The notes beneath the pieces were generated by a model that was not told where the DNA came from, did no database searches, and worked only from the letters and a program-made list of their open reading frames with translations. This document shows, piece by piece, positions 54,531-64,000 of a stretch of DNA of 64,000 nt. The stretch's first letter is position 1, and each line of letters begins with the position of its first letter. Source of the DNA: Vinca minor (lineage: Eukaryota > Streptophyta > Magnoliopsida > Gentianales > Apocynaceae); NCBI GenBank assembly GCA_026122235.1, contig JAOCZM010000227.1, positions 5,270,001-5,334,000 of the forward strand. Direction: 5' to 3'. The translations under genes were made by a program, and so were the position numbers.

Positions 54531-54689
54531 GCAAATAATCGTCTGTACCTTTCTGTGTAGCCATTTCTGTGTCCAACCAATCACAATTCTCCATTTGTAT
54601 ATATAATTAGAAAAATGATCACTTGGCGAAATCTTATTAATTAGGCACAGAAATGAATACACAAACAGGTACAGACGATTTGCACCCTT
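54531..54689. mobile_element. MITE of the CGTCTGT family
   Basis: GGGCAAATAATCGTCTGTAC to GGTACAGACGATTTGCACCC, core CCAATCACAATTCTCCATTT and GGCGAAATCTTATTAATTAG. One of the best-preserved copies. Confidence 0.85.
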
Positions 54690-55388
54690 TTTTATCATAC
54701 AAAACTTTAACATTATTTTCGATTCGTGCTTCGATTATTTTAAAGTTCGACTCAACTTGGCTCAATTGCATCTTAACCCCTCGTGGTTTTATGTTGGGGG
54801 CAGCTGACCCCGCCTCGGCCCTGGTTCCATCTCTGGGCCAACTATTACTTAAGTTTGCTAAGTGAATAGTAGATCTCGTGACAAGATGTAAATCACATGT
54901 AAAAGAAAGATCTTTTCGAAAAATTAATGATATGTATAAGATGGAAAAGGTACGTACTTGGTCGGATCAATCTTTTGTGGCTAAGCACCAACTACTTATA
55001 AACTCACCACATACACATGATCCCTATACAATTGATGCCTATCAGGTCAAAGTACATATACATACAAATTAATTGGCTATTAATTATGAACAAACAAACT
55101 GCAGATTATCGTTAGTCCTAACCGACTAAAATAGTTCCAAATTTTTTTCTTTTTTGATTTTAAATTTATCTTCTAATAAATTTTCTAATACACCTACGAA
55201 AAGCATTGTCGAATTCTAGAAAGTTTAGATTTGATAGTCATTATGCATAAATAAATCTAAATAATTTAACTGGTATATAAAATGAATTAAGTACTTATGT
55301 TCATTTATTTTAACATAGTAAGGATGTTGCCAAATATATGGTAATTATAGATGTTGTCAGACTTATGAACCGATGCGCTTCCCACCCT
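54690..55388. other. Intergenic spacer
   Basis: AT-rich, no gene. A patch at 54775-54845 (GGCAGCTGACCCCGCCTCGG) looks like retrotransposon debris. Confidence 0.45.
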
Positions 55389-55396
55389 CCTGCAAT

Positions 55397-55961
55397 TAGG
55401 GCTGTTATCGAGCCGATTAAATCGTTAATCGGTTCGTTAAAATCGGTTCATTATACTCGCTCGGCTCGTTAACGAACCGGTTACGATTCGGTAAAATGGC
55501 TCGTAAATCGTTTTAAATCGCTCGTTAAACCGGTTAATAATATTCTACCGATTTTAGCGAGTTAGCGAGCCGATTTTAACGAACCGATTAACGAGCGATT
55601 AACGAGTTAACCGATTTTAGCGAGTTAGCGAACCGATTAATGAGCGATTTGCGAGTTAACCGGTTCGCCAACAGCCCTAGTTTTGTATTAGTATGATCCG
55701 ATTAACGAACCGAATTACGATTTAATGCGAATTACGATTTTATGCGAATTACGATTTTCGATCCGATTAGCGAACCGGTTTTGCGCGATTTGATACGGTT
55801 CGATTAACGAACCGGTTTTGTACGATTTTATTTCGAACCGATTACGAATTGAACAACCGAATCGGTTGACTAACGAACCGATTAACGATCGATTCGGGTT
55901 TCTTAACGATCCGAACCGATTTGGCCCAAAATCGACTCGGTTCGGCTCGTTAACAGCCCTA
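55397..55961. mobile_element. hAT-type element with 8-bp TSD, CGAACCGATTAACGAG-rich
   Basis: TIRs TAGGGCTGTTATCGAGCC and GGCTCGTTAACAGCCCTA, exact TSD CCTGCAAT at 55389-55396 and 55962-55969. An extra end-like AACAGCCCTAG occurs inside at 55670-55680, so the element may be two copies fused. Apparent open frames across it are artefacts of the repeats. Confidence 0.92.
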
Positions 55962-55969
55962 CCTGCAAT

Positions 55970-56717
55970 GGGTGTGACATTACTAGAAGACTTGAAAGTG
56001 TTACAGAAAATATGAACCGCATGAGAAGTTACTCCGCATATAGTGACATCTGAGTTAGAATAGGATTATATCATATGTTGTGACAGAGTTTACACTGATT
56101 TTCACGAAATCTACCACATTCCTCCACTTTTATTCGGGCTCGGCACCGACAATAAATATCATGAACCGAAGTCATCAACACTCACTGGTGGGGTTCTTGA
56201 GTTGGATTAGGATACTTCTCAATAATGGTACTCTCCACTAGTCCAAATGTACATTTACGATTGTAATAAGTATCCTACTTTTAAAAGTCCTGCCACGTTC
56301 ACACTCTCCTTCTAATGGATCATTAAAATAGACAAATTAGAAAAAAATGGAGTTTTAGACTAATTAATCACATTACCATATGAAGTAATTTCTTTGTGTA
56401 CTACTCCTAAAATTCGCAGCCAAATCCTAAAATGAAACATTAATAGAAAAAATCCACAAACCTTAGATTTAATGTATTAGATTGTCCATTTATATGAATA
56501 ATGTTCTGATCAACATCATCATGAAGATCTCTGAATCTTTAAAAGTTGTAAGGTTATAGCTGGTCCATTTTGAAATACATGGGAGAGATGGGCAGACCTC
56601 TCAAAGGCTGGACCATTTTGTTTTCCTCCAGAGAAGCACATATCAATCCTTCTTGGCATATTGAGAAAGTCTTATCTTTTTCATTTTCAGTAAATCCTAT
56701 TGAGTGAAAATATCATA
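55970..56717. other. Intergenic spacer
   Basis: No gene or element recognised; unique-looking AT-rich sequence. Confidence 0.45.
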
Positions 56718-56953
56718 CTACCCTCCATTCCCTTTATAATATAAGACTTTCAGGATATATAACGAAAAATAAGTAAGCAAAATCTAAGGTGTTTTATTAA
56801 TTAAAATATTTATATTATTATTCTAAATAGAACTTGTATGCCACTAATTATATTTAAGTGAGTAATATTGATATTTTGTTTAAAACAGTATTTTAATTTT
56901 ACTTCCTTAATTTTCGCAACTTGTCCTGAAAGTCTTATATTTAGGAATGGAGG
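56718..56953. mobile_element. Stowaway-like MITE
   Basis: CTACCCTCCATTCCCTTTAT at the left and CTTATATTTAGGAATGGAGG at the right, flanked by TA. The same palindromic core as the other copies. Confidence 0.82.
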
Positions 56954-57230
56954 TACTACAAGATTTTTCGTTTTTTCCCACAGTTTCGGATTGTAATTTT
57001 TTTCCTTAAAACAGAACGGTATAATAAGGTAGCTCAGTTTTGAATAATTTGGTTTTGTCCATGAAAAGAAATATTATTAATTACATTCCTTGATAGGTCA
57101 TTTTGAAAAATAAACGGTAATTGCAGGTCTAAAGTACAAAGGACACCTTGTGGTGGGTGCCACCGCGGGGGAACAATTTTTTTTGTTACTCGCTCGTATT
57201 TTTGGATCCTACCTTTCGAAATTTTGAAAG

Positions 57231-57385
57231 GGGTGAAAATCTCTGTCCCATTCTTTCTCCATCCCTGTTTTCAACCAATCAGAATTTATTATATAAATAT
57301 TTTTTCCAATTATTTATACGCAGAGTAAATTGTGATTGGCTGAGGATAGAGATGGGGAGAGAAACGGGGACAGATGATTTTTTGC
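57231..57385. mobile_element. MITE of the CGTCTGT family
   Basis: GGGTGAAAATCTCTGTCCCA to GGGGACAGATGATTTTTTGCC, core AACCAATCAGAATTTATTAT and AATTGTGATTGGCTGAGGAT. Confidence 0.82.
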
Positions 57386-59180
57386 CTTCTGAAAGGCTTC
57401 ACTCTTCCCTATTAACGGGTTAAAGAGGTTAGTGAACGTGGTAAAGTTGAAATTTGATAGCATTTCAGTAAGGGTGGATCCAGAAAGTAAATTTAAGGGG
57501 TCATCATATTTTGAAGGATTACAATATATATTTTTTTGAATCTTTTAGGGATCAAACCAAAGTTTTAAAAGAATATAGGCGTGTAAAAAAAAAAATTCAC
57601 AATAGAAAAATACGAGATTTCAAAATTTTGGGGGTAAGAGGGATGCTAGGTCCGGTCCGTCCCTAATTTTAGTTTCAGATCATTTATTGAAGTATTTATA
57701 AGAGAAAATGTGGGATCAAAATTGAAATTTGAGATTTAAATGATTAGTCATATTCAAAGCTTCGTAAAAAAAATACCACTAATTTAAGAAAGTAGACATT
57801 TTAAAAATGAAATATGGTGATTTTTAATTTTAAACGATAAATATTTAAGTAAATTCAATTTCTTTTAAGCAGTAAATCCTTTAAAAGAACCTCGAAATTT
57901 TATGCATCTGAGTGTTATATTTTTAGATGAACACGAGTTCTTGAAGTGCATAGGATTCCAAAAGCTCAAGTTCTTAAAGAATGAATGATGGTCTCTCTCA
58001 CGCGCACACACACATATATAGTGAATATCTTTTTTTGGTGAATACATATATAGTGAATATCTACTTTTATGCAAAATGAACAATTTTTTTCTTTATTACA
58101 AGAGGTGTTACACTATTAATGAAAATAAGACAATTAATATGATTATAGACAAAAACATATATTACAAGAAAGTTGGATACTTCATCAGTCTCAAATTAAC
58201 TGTCCACCTTTTTTTTTTTTTTTTTGTCTCAAATTAATTGTCCAATTTCTAAAAAGTATGTAGTAATTGCAATTTTTCCAATTTTATCTTTCTTCCAACT
58301 CCTCATTGAATATTCTTAATTAATTAAAATTATTACTTTTCAACACATATTTAAGAGGTAGTTGAATGTTGTGTGCGAGGAAGGAGAAAGAATTACATAA
58401 ATTTTAAATGAGATTAATCAAATTAATGAGGGATAACTTAGACTTTTACTTATATTTTACAATCAAAATCATTAAACCTTTAATACCCGTGCATTTGTCA
58501 AAATAGACAGATAATTTGGGACGGAGAAAGTAATATTAGAGAGATTGATTTTGTGATAAAGGAAGAATAAACCATATTATAAAAGAAATACATAATGCAT
58601 TAGACACGAGTCGAATTCGAGAGACCCCGATGTTTTACCATTCGAGCTAAAAAGCCTCATAATTAAAATGAATAAATACTCCAACATTCCATTTTAGATA
58701 GAAAAAGCAGTTTATTCAAAGTGTGAATAGACAAATAAATGTCCAAACAGAAGTGAAAAGAATCTAACGTACGTGGAGATATATAAGTTTCGAGTCCAAC
58801 CAAGAAATAGAATCTTGTTTACATTGGTTATATCCAATCATCAGAGGAGTATTATATTAATTTTCTTTTTTTCATACACTACAAATCACTCAAATAAAGA
58901 ATGTAATAAGATAATACAAGAAAACTACAAAAATTCAAAAAAAAAAAAAACTACAAATGTTTTATTTTTAATTTTTTAGTAAATCGTGATGCGATTCTCT
59001 CGATATCCCACGTTGGGAGTTTTAAAAAATATATTTATTAAATTTTCTGGGTTGGTTTGTTGCGACAGTTTTTATTCCGTTAAAAATACATTCTTTTAAA
59101 AATATATCCAGTCGACGGTTAAAAAATAATATAAAACTTAACTGTAGCCTCCAATGAAGATTATAACCTACTAACCGACC
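57386..59180. other. Spacer with degenerate elements
   Basis: About 57470-57660 is a decayed element (GGGTGGATCCAGAAAG ... GGTCCGGTCCGTCCCTAA). About 58185-58531 is a Stowaway-like element ending ATAATTTGGGACGGAGAAAG. About 58600-58660 (minus) resembles a SINE head with box B CGAATTCGACTCG. No gene. Confidence 0.45.
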
Positions 59181-59194
59181 AATTAAATTAATCG

Positions 59195-59406
59195 GAACTC
59201 AGTTGGTAAGGATTCGGCACGTCCTTACAAAGGTCAAGTGTTCGATTCTATCGCCGACGTGAGATGTCGTGTTAGTGGGTGATCCGTAAAGCATTCTCGT
59301 ATAGCGACTTATGGTCCCCTTGAGCCCTGCCTCGACCCGTGGTGGTGACCGGAGCCGAACCCACCCGAACTTTTGTTTACCCAAAAAAAAAAAAAATTTT
59401 AAATTA
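59195..59406 (+). mobile_element. SINE with 14-bp TSD
   Basis: Box A GAACTCAGTTGGTAAGG, box B AGTGTTCGATTCT, body with GGTCCCCTTGAGCCCTGCCT, and poly(A) near 59382-59395. The exact repeat AATTAAATTAATCG lies at 59181-59194 and 59407-59420. Confidence 0.88.
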
Positions 59407-59517
59407 AATTAAATTAATCGTTGATCACGATTAATAACTGACAGTTACTCGGTTACAAGCTACACAGTGAAGGTTCTAGTCCTCCCTTCATCCAACAACA
59501 AAAAAAACCTCATTTGT

Positions 59518-59733
59518 GGCAAAAAAAAAATCGTTTGTACCCAACTTGTATACTCATCCATGTATTCACCACTCAAAATTCGTCACATGGACAGAGAAAA
59601 TATCTTTTCCTTACGGGTTCTACTATTTATTTTAGGTTATAGATTTCTTAATTAAAAAATTGACACGTGTCAATTTTTTATTGATGGCACATGCACGAAT
59701 ACACAAGTTGGGAATAGAGGATTCTTAGCCCTT
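59518..59733. mobile_element. MITE, CGTCTGT family, subfamily 2
   Basis: GGCAAAAAAAAAATCGTTTG to GGGAATAGAGGATTCTTAGCCC, core TTAATTAAAAAATTGACACG. Close to the copy at 49081-49304. Confidence 0.75.
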
Positions 59734-61582
59734 TGACAAAAAGAATTAAAGAAGAGGTAAGAAGAAAGAAGAAAAACTGTCATCTCTTTTTTTTTTAACA
59801 TAAACTATTTTATCTTTTTTTTTTTCTATTTTATCTTTTTTCGTTTTAACCTCTAACATCTTTCTATTCATTAACTATATTGACATTATCTTTTTGACAA
59901 AAAAATGCATAACATGGAGAATTTGGGTAGAGAAGACGAGCACCTCTCATTTGTGCCCGACAAACTAAGGTAAAATTGTTCATTCATGTTGTTTCCGACT
60001 AATTTAACTCTCACTCACCAGAAATCGTCCTGAATTTGTGGTGAGTGCGAGTTAATTTCATAAGAAAAAACTTGAATGAACAAATTCCCCCCTACTCACC
60101 AAGTATACGTGAGAGGGGTGTGACTTTCGCCACCTAATTCCACAGCATTCTATAGTTTTTTTTATCGAAATGGCAAGGTAGAAAAAATTGATGGGTAGAA
60201 AAAGATAAAAATAAAAATGTAGGCGAAAATAGAAAAATGTTAAAAAAAAATTATGGATAAAAATATGGTCTTAAGGAAAATAAATAAAAAAGCCTAATCC
60301 AGAATTCCAGAAGCACTACTTCATATTCTTTCAGATCATACCTAATGGTTCTGGATTGACATTGAATTTTATTTTAAGCTGTCAAGAATTTATTATTAAT
60401 CTCTTAAATTAGGATTAGATACTCGATTACAAAATTATTATATAAGTAGTGACAGTCATTAATTAAGAGTGACTCATTTTCCGCGGCCTATTGGGCTCAG
60501 AAATTTACTGCTGGCATTAGCCCAATACATGTGATAATCAATATGTTTCAACTTATACGGCCCAGAGGAAATGCAACTAAACAGAATGATTTCTTTTTCC
60601 TACTCGCTACATTTGTTAATAGCTCACTTATCTTTAATTTCAACATTTTTATTCGACTTTAGATCTTCCAATATATTTTTTAATATATTAATAATATTTT
60701 TATACATGATACAATGTAATTGGTTCAGATCCTTAAATTTATTCTGAACCAATAATATTAATATACGTATAATAATATTGTTAGTATACTAGAGAGAATA
60801 CGTAAGAGTATAGTAAAAATTTATAGTATTTTTTTTCAACGGAAGATTCATAATCTTTTTATTCTCTCTACTGTAATAAATTAAAAAAGTTATTCTCTCT
60901 TCCCAAAAGCTCTCTTCTCTAAGATTTTTTTTGGATACGCACAAACAAGAGGTCCGTGGGCCTTTTTTTTGTTTAGGCCCGTATAAAAGCCACGATTTGG
61001 GCAATTAAAATGGGTTGTATTCAATCCGAATTTTAAAAGATTTTCAAAAGTCTATTCATTGACTTAAAGGATTGTTTTAACCCTATACTAGACTTTACGC
61101 AGATTCTATTAGATTGATTTATAAAGATTTCTTTTGATTTATAAAGTCTATAAATTATTTGAATAACACCAAAAAATAAAGAAAAGATTGATTTAGTGGT
61201 GTATTATATAGATATAGCAGATGTTGAATTTCCAACGTCAACATATGTTTATCAATCTTTTTTATTTTGGAAATAAATCATTTTGATAAAAATTTAAAAA
61301 GCTTGGTGATAGTCTTTGATTTTTTTGGAGATCACTTAACTTCGGCATTTTTTGATTTATTTGTTCAAGGTTTGTATAATTTACTTACTGGTATTTTTTT
61401 TCTTTTGCTTAATTAAAGTATGTTTTGTGATGTGTTTTGTTTGAACTATTTTTTTTCCCTTTAAAGATGATTAGGAAGAAAATTGTTTGAATATTATGAC
61501 AATATATATTGTTGTTGGGAAATAAATATTTCATATTGAGTTTTCTAACGATGTGAAAATTTTCCTCATTTTGTTGAGTTTG
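59734..61582. other. Gene-free AT-rich spacer
   Basis: No open frame with recognisable content, no RNA gene and no intact element ends found. The patch at 60480-60560 (GCGGCCTATTGGGCTCAG) is GC-richer but unassigned. Confidence 0.45.
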
Positions 61583-64000
61583 TGTCACACCCCGTTTCTG
61601 GAATGATAACATGGCAGTGCCCCATTGGTTAATGAAGCACCAAAGCCGCAGTCAAAGATTTACTAAATAAAGGAGTTCATTATTCAAAGCCCATAAATAG
61701 TAATAAGAGAACTAGCGGAAGCGTTATTCTAAAAATGAAAATTTTTGGAAATATGTCTAAGTTATTACATCTGATAAATGAACTACAAGTTCCAATAACT
61801 ATAAAATGAAATAACTCGTGTGAACTAATCTAATTAGGATCACTCTTCGTAGCCCCTTTCCCAAGCATCAACAACATTATCATATTGCTCATCATCACCT
61901 GCACAATAAGCGGATGGACTGAGCTCCGGTGCTCAGTAGGGACCTATAACAGTAATAACAATAAAAATATATATAGACAGAACAAAACAGATACAACAAA
62001 AATCAGATACAGAAAATGCAGATGCTCGTTTCCCAAAATACCCCTATGGAAGTATATGCAAACGACTCAATCCAAGCCTCGCAAGACTCAGAACTCAATG
62101 CAGAACAATGCAGTACATTACAGAACAGATCAGAACAGAGGGTTCAGAACAGTGGACTGCACAACTGCGGTTTTCAGAAAAATGAATTTTAAACTTGTGC
62201 AAAATTGCACCAAAACATTACCCAACATTCCCAACTCATATGATACCAATTAGACTCCAAGCAAACATCATATAATGACCAAAATAAGAACGAACACATA
62301 GAATGCAACAATTAAGCAAATAACCACCTTCTTCGCACCTAAACGATTCCATAACCGAGTATACGACAAGCACCACGCGTTGCCCATCTGGTACACCCAA
62401 TCACATACTCGTCTTAGATGCTTAGAACGCAGCTACCTACTATGACACAACTTTCACCACATGAGCTCACTCGCCTATTCACAACTACTCAGCAATAATG
62501 GTAGTTGTCCCAGTTATCAACCAAACTAGGACGGTTCAGTAAATCTGCGTGGGTTCGGATTGCCCCCCAAACGAAGGAGCCAGATTTTAAGGTTCAACCC
62601 TATACATTGTCTCATCATCCCCAATCAGGGACTCCACAAAACCACTACCGTAACTAGTGATTGACCCCACTAGATGTGGGCCCAGTACAGAACAGAGCAG
62701 AAAGACCACTTTGGGTCGCAGAGCAGATCAGAACAGAAAGCGGGCGGAACCTGCTAACTAGTGATCATAGGCTCGAGCTCAATAGGGGGCGACGACTCGG
62801 TCGACCAAACCAATTAGGACAACAATAATGACTCCCAATAGACGACTCAAATGCAATCAATCAAAAAGGCAAGTACAGTCAGATTTCCAAAACAGTAACA
62901 GAACAGTTCAGATGCAGCTTATACGAGTATAACAATTTATGATAGCATTAGGAAGGCAATTTATACGGCATGCTGAATTTACCCAATTCAAGAGATAAAT
63001 CAATTAATAAACGGCAACATCAAAGAATAAATTTTCTCCAACAGTTTATGCGATTAATTAGGCTCAATTATATCTTAAAACATAACGGAACAATACCCAA
63101 CAGTAAAAAGTAATCCATAGCAGAATTTAACAGAGGAAAGCGTGGTCCCTACCTGTTACGGAGATAAAATAACGACAAACCCGAAATCAGTTCTGGCAGC
63201 TCACTTTCGGGGCGATAACTTTCTGCTGGAACCTCCGATTCACGATCCGTCTGCGCTGACTCGAAGGTCTTTCAATTCTCTTCAAAATCGATATATTGTG
63301 GGTCGAGAATGGAGGTCGATAGCCCTCTCAAAAGTCCTATCGAAGTTCTGGACAGACTATATTTAATCGCACAAAATCTGGTTATGCCCTCCACTTCTGA
63401 GATACATTACGGAAGATCTAACGGTTAAAATCTCAATCCCTCCGGTCAGATATAGCCCTATCAGTCTAGTTTATAAATCAAAAAGAATTACTCCGTTTGG
63501 AGTTCGTATGTTACCTGTACGACGATTCTACTGGAAATGCACAGAAAAGAAATTCTGAAAATCAGCCCTCGTTCTTGATGCGATATCTTCCAACTCCGAA
63601 ATCGAAAAGTGTATCCGATTTCACGCCCTTGTAGCCTGTTTCGTCGTGATCAATATCCATATAAGGGTTGTCGAAATCCGATAAGGATTGCCCACTCAAA
63701 AATCCTCTCAAAGTTGCTAGAAATCAAAACTCTCAAGACTTTGTTTGCTTCTCACACGGCTCCTGGGGAGCATTTCTTCTTTGCTAATTTGTTGGCACGT
63801 TTCCCGAGGTTGAAGATTGCCTCTGCTTTTCTTCTTTCTGCTTCCACAAAGTAAATATATATATATATATTATCCATTCCTTAATTTTTTTTCCATTCCC
63901 TTATGCTCTCTAGACCACGAAACCATAATGTATATATACTGTTTTCTTAAAAAAAAACTGATGATTCTTCATTGCTTACCTTTAACCCCAAAACAATAAC
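61583..64000 (+). mobile_element. Probable LTR retrotransposon terminal sequence, running off the window
   Basis: Begins TGTCACACCCCGTTTCTGGA, the TGTNACACCCC start common to long terminal repeats of plant Ty3/Gypsy (Tekay-like) elements. It continues with sequence such as AACTAGCGGAAGCG and CTGAGCTCCGGTGCTCAGTA, widespread in plant repeats, and ends in a TA tract and poly(T) region near the window edge. No coding domain (gag, RT, integrase) and no second LTR lie inside the window, so orientation and limits are inferred. Confidence 0.45.

Noticed and set aside
61583..64000. A protein-coding gene in the last 2.4 kb
   Set aside because: Open frames of 60-122 codons are scattered in different phases with no domain; the TGTCACACCCC start fits a long terminal repeat better.

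Overview
The window is nuclear DNA from a flowering plant, almost certainly a eudicot. The evidence is AT-rich sequence, GT-AG introns, plant-only gene families (PRA1, ACHT thioredoxin, GNC/CGA1-type GATA factor) and dense plant transposon families. I cannot assign a genus or family. Exon borders below were placed by reading splice sites and keeping the protein frame open.

Genes occupy the first two thirds: the 3' end of a cytidine deaminase gene (+, 2-277); a PRA1 protein (-, 5114-5677); an EMB2752-like small protein (-, 6267-7380); a chloroplast ACHT1/2-type thioredoxin (-, 9677-12242); an intronless ectonucleotide pyrophosphatase/phosphodiesterase (-, 15056-16492); EER5/THP1 of the TREX-2 mRNA export complex (+, 19031-22748); a GRWD1/HTD1 WD-repeat protein (-, 26792-30500) whose otherwise open 12-exon frame carries one in-frame TGA; and a B-class GATA factor with an LLM domain (-, 39935-41428). 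From memory of Arabidopsis gene order, the first five match the order around At4g29650-At4g29680, while deaminase, EER5 and HTD1 match At2g19570-At2g19540. The window therefore seems to keep an ancestral order that Arabidopsis now splits between two duplicated blocks.

The space between genes, and all of about 42-64 kb, is transposon-derived. Elements whose ends and target-site duplications (TSDs) can be read include three MULE-type elements (17.5, 23.2 and 37.1 kb; one carries an AT-hook gene fragment), four hAT-type elements with 8-bp TSDs, one CACTA element with a 3-bp TSD, a pogo-like remnant, Helitron 3' ends, several tRNA-derived SINEs with 9-19 bp TSDs, Stowaway-like MITEs, long foldback elements and a MITE family present at least a dozen times. 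The last 2.4 kb looks like the start of a long terminal repeat.

The genes do not form a pathway; they are housekeeping neighbours. What stands out is how mobile DNA touches them: a MITE sits exactly in the 5' splice site of the EMB2752-like gene, and a SINE remnant abuts the splice donor of the HTD1 exon that carries the premature stop.
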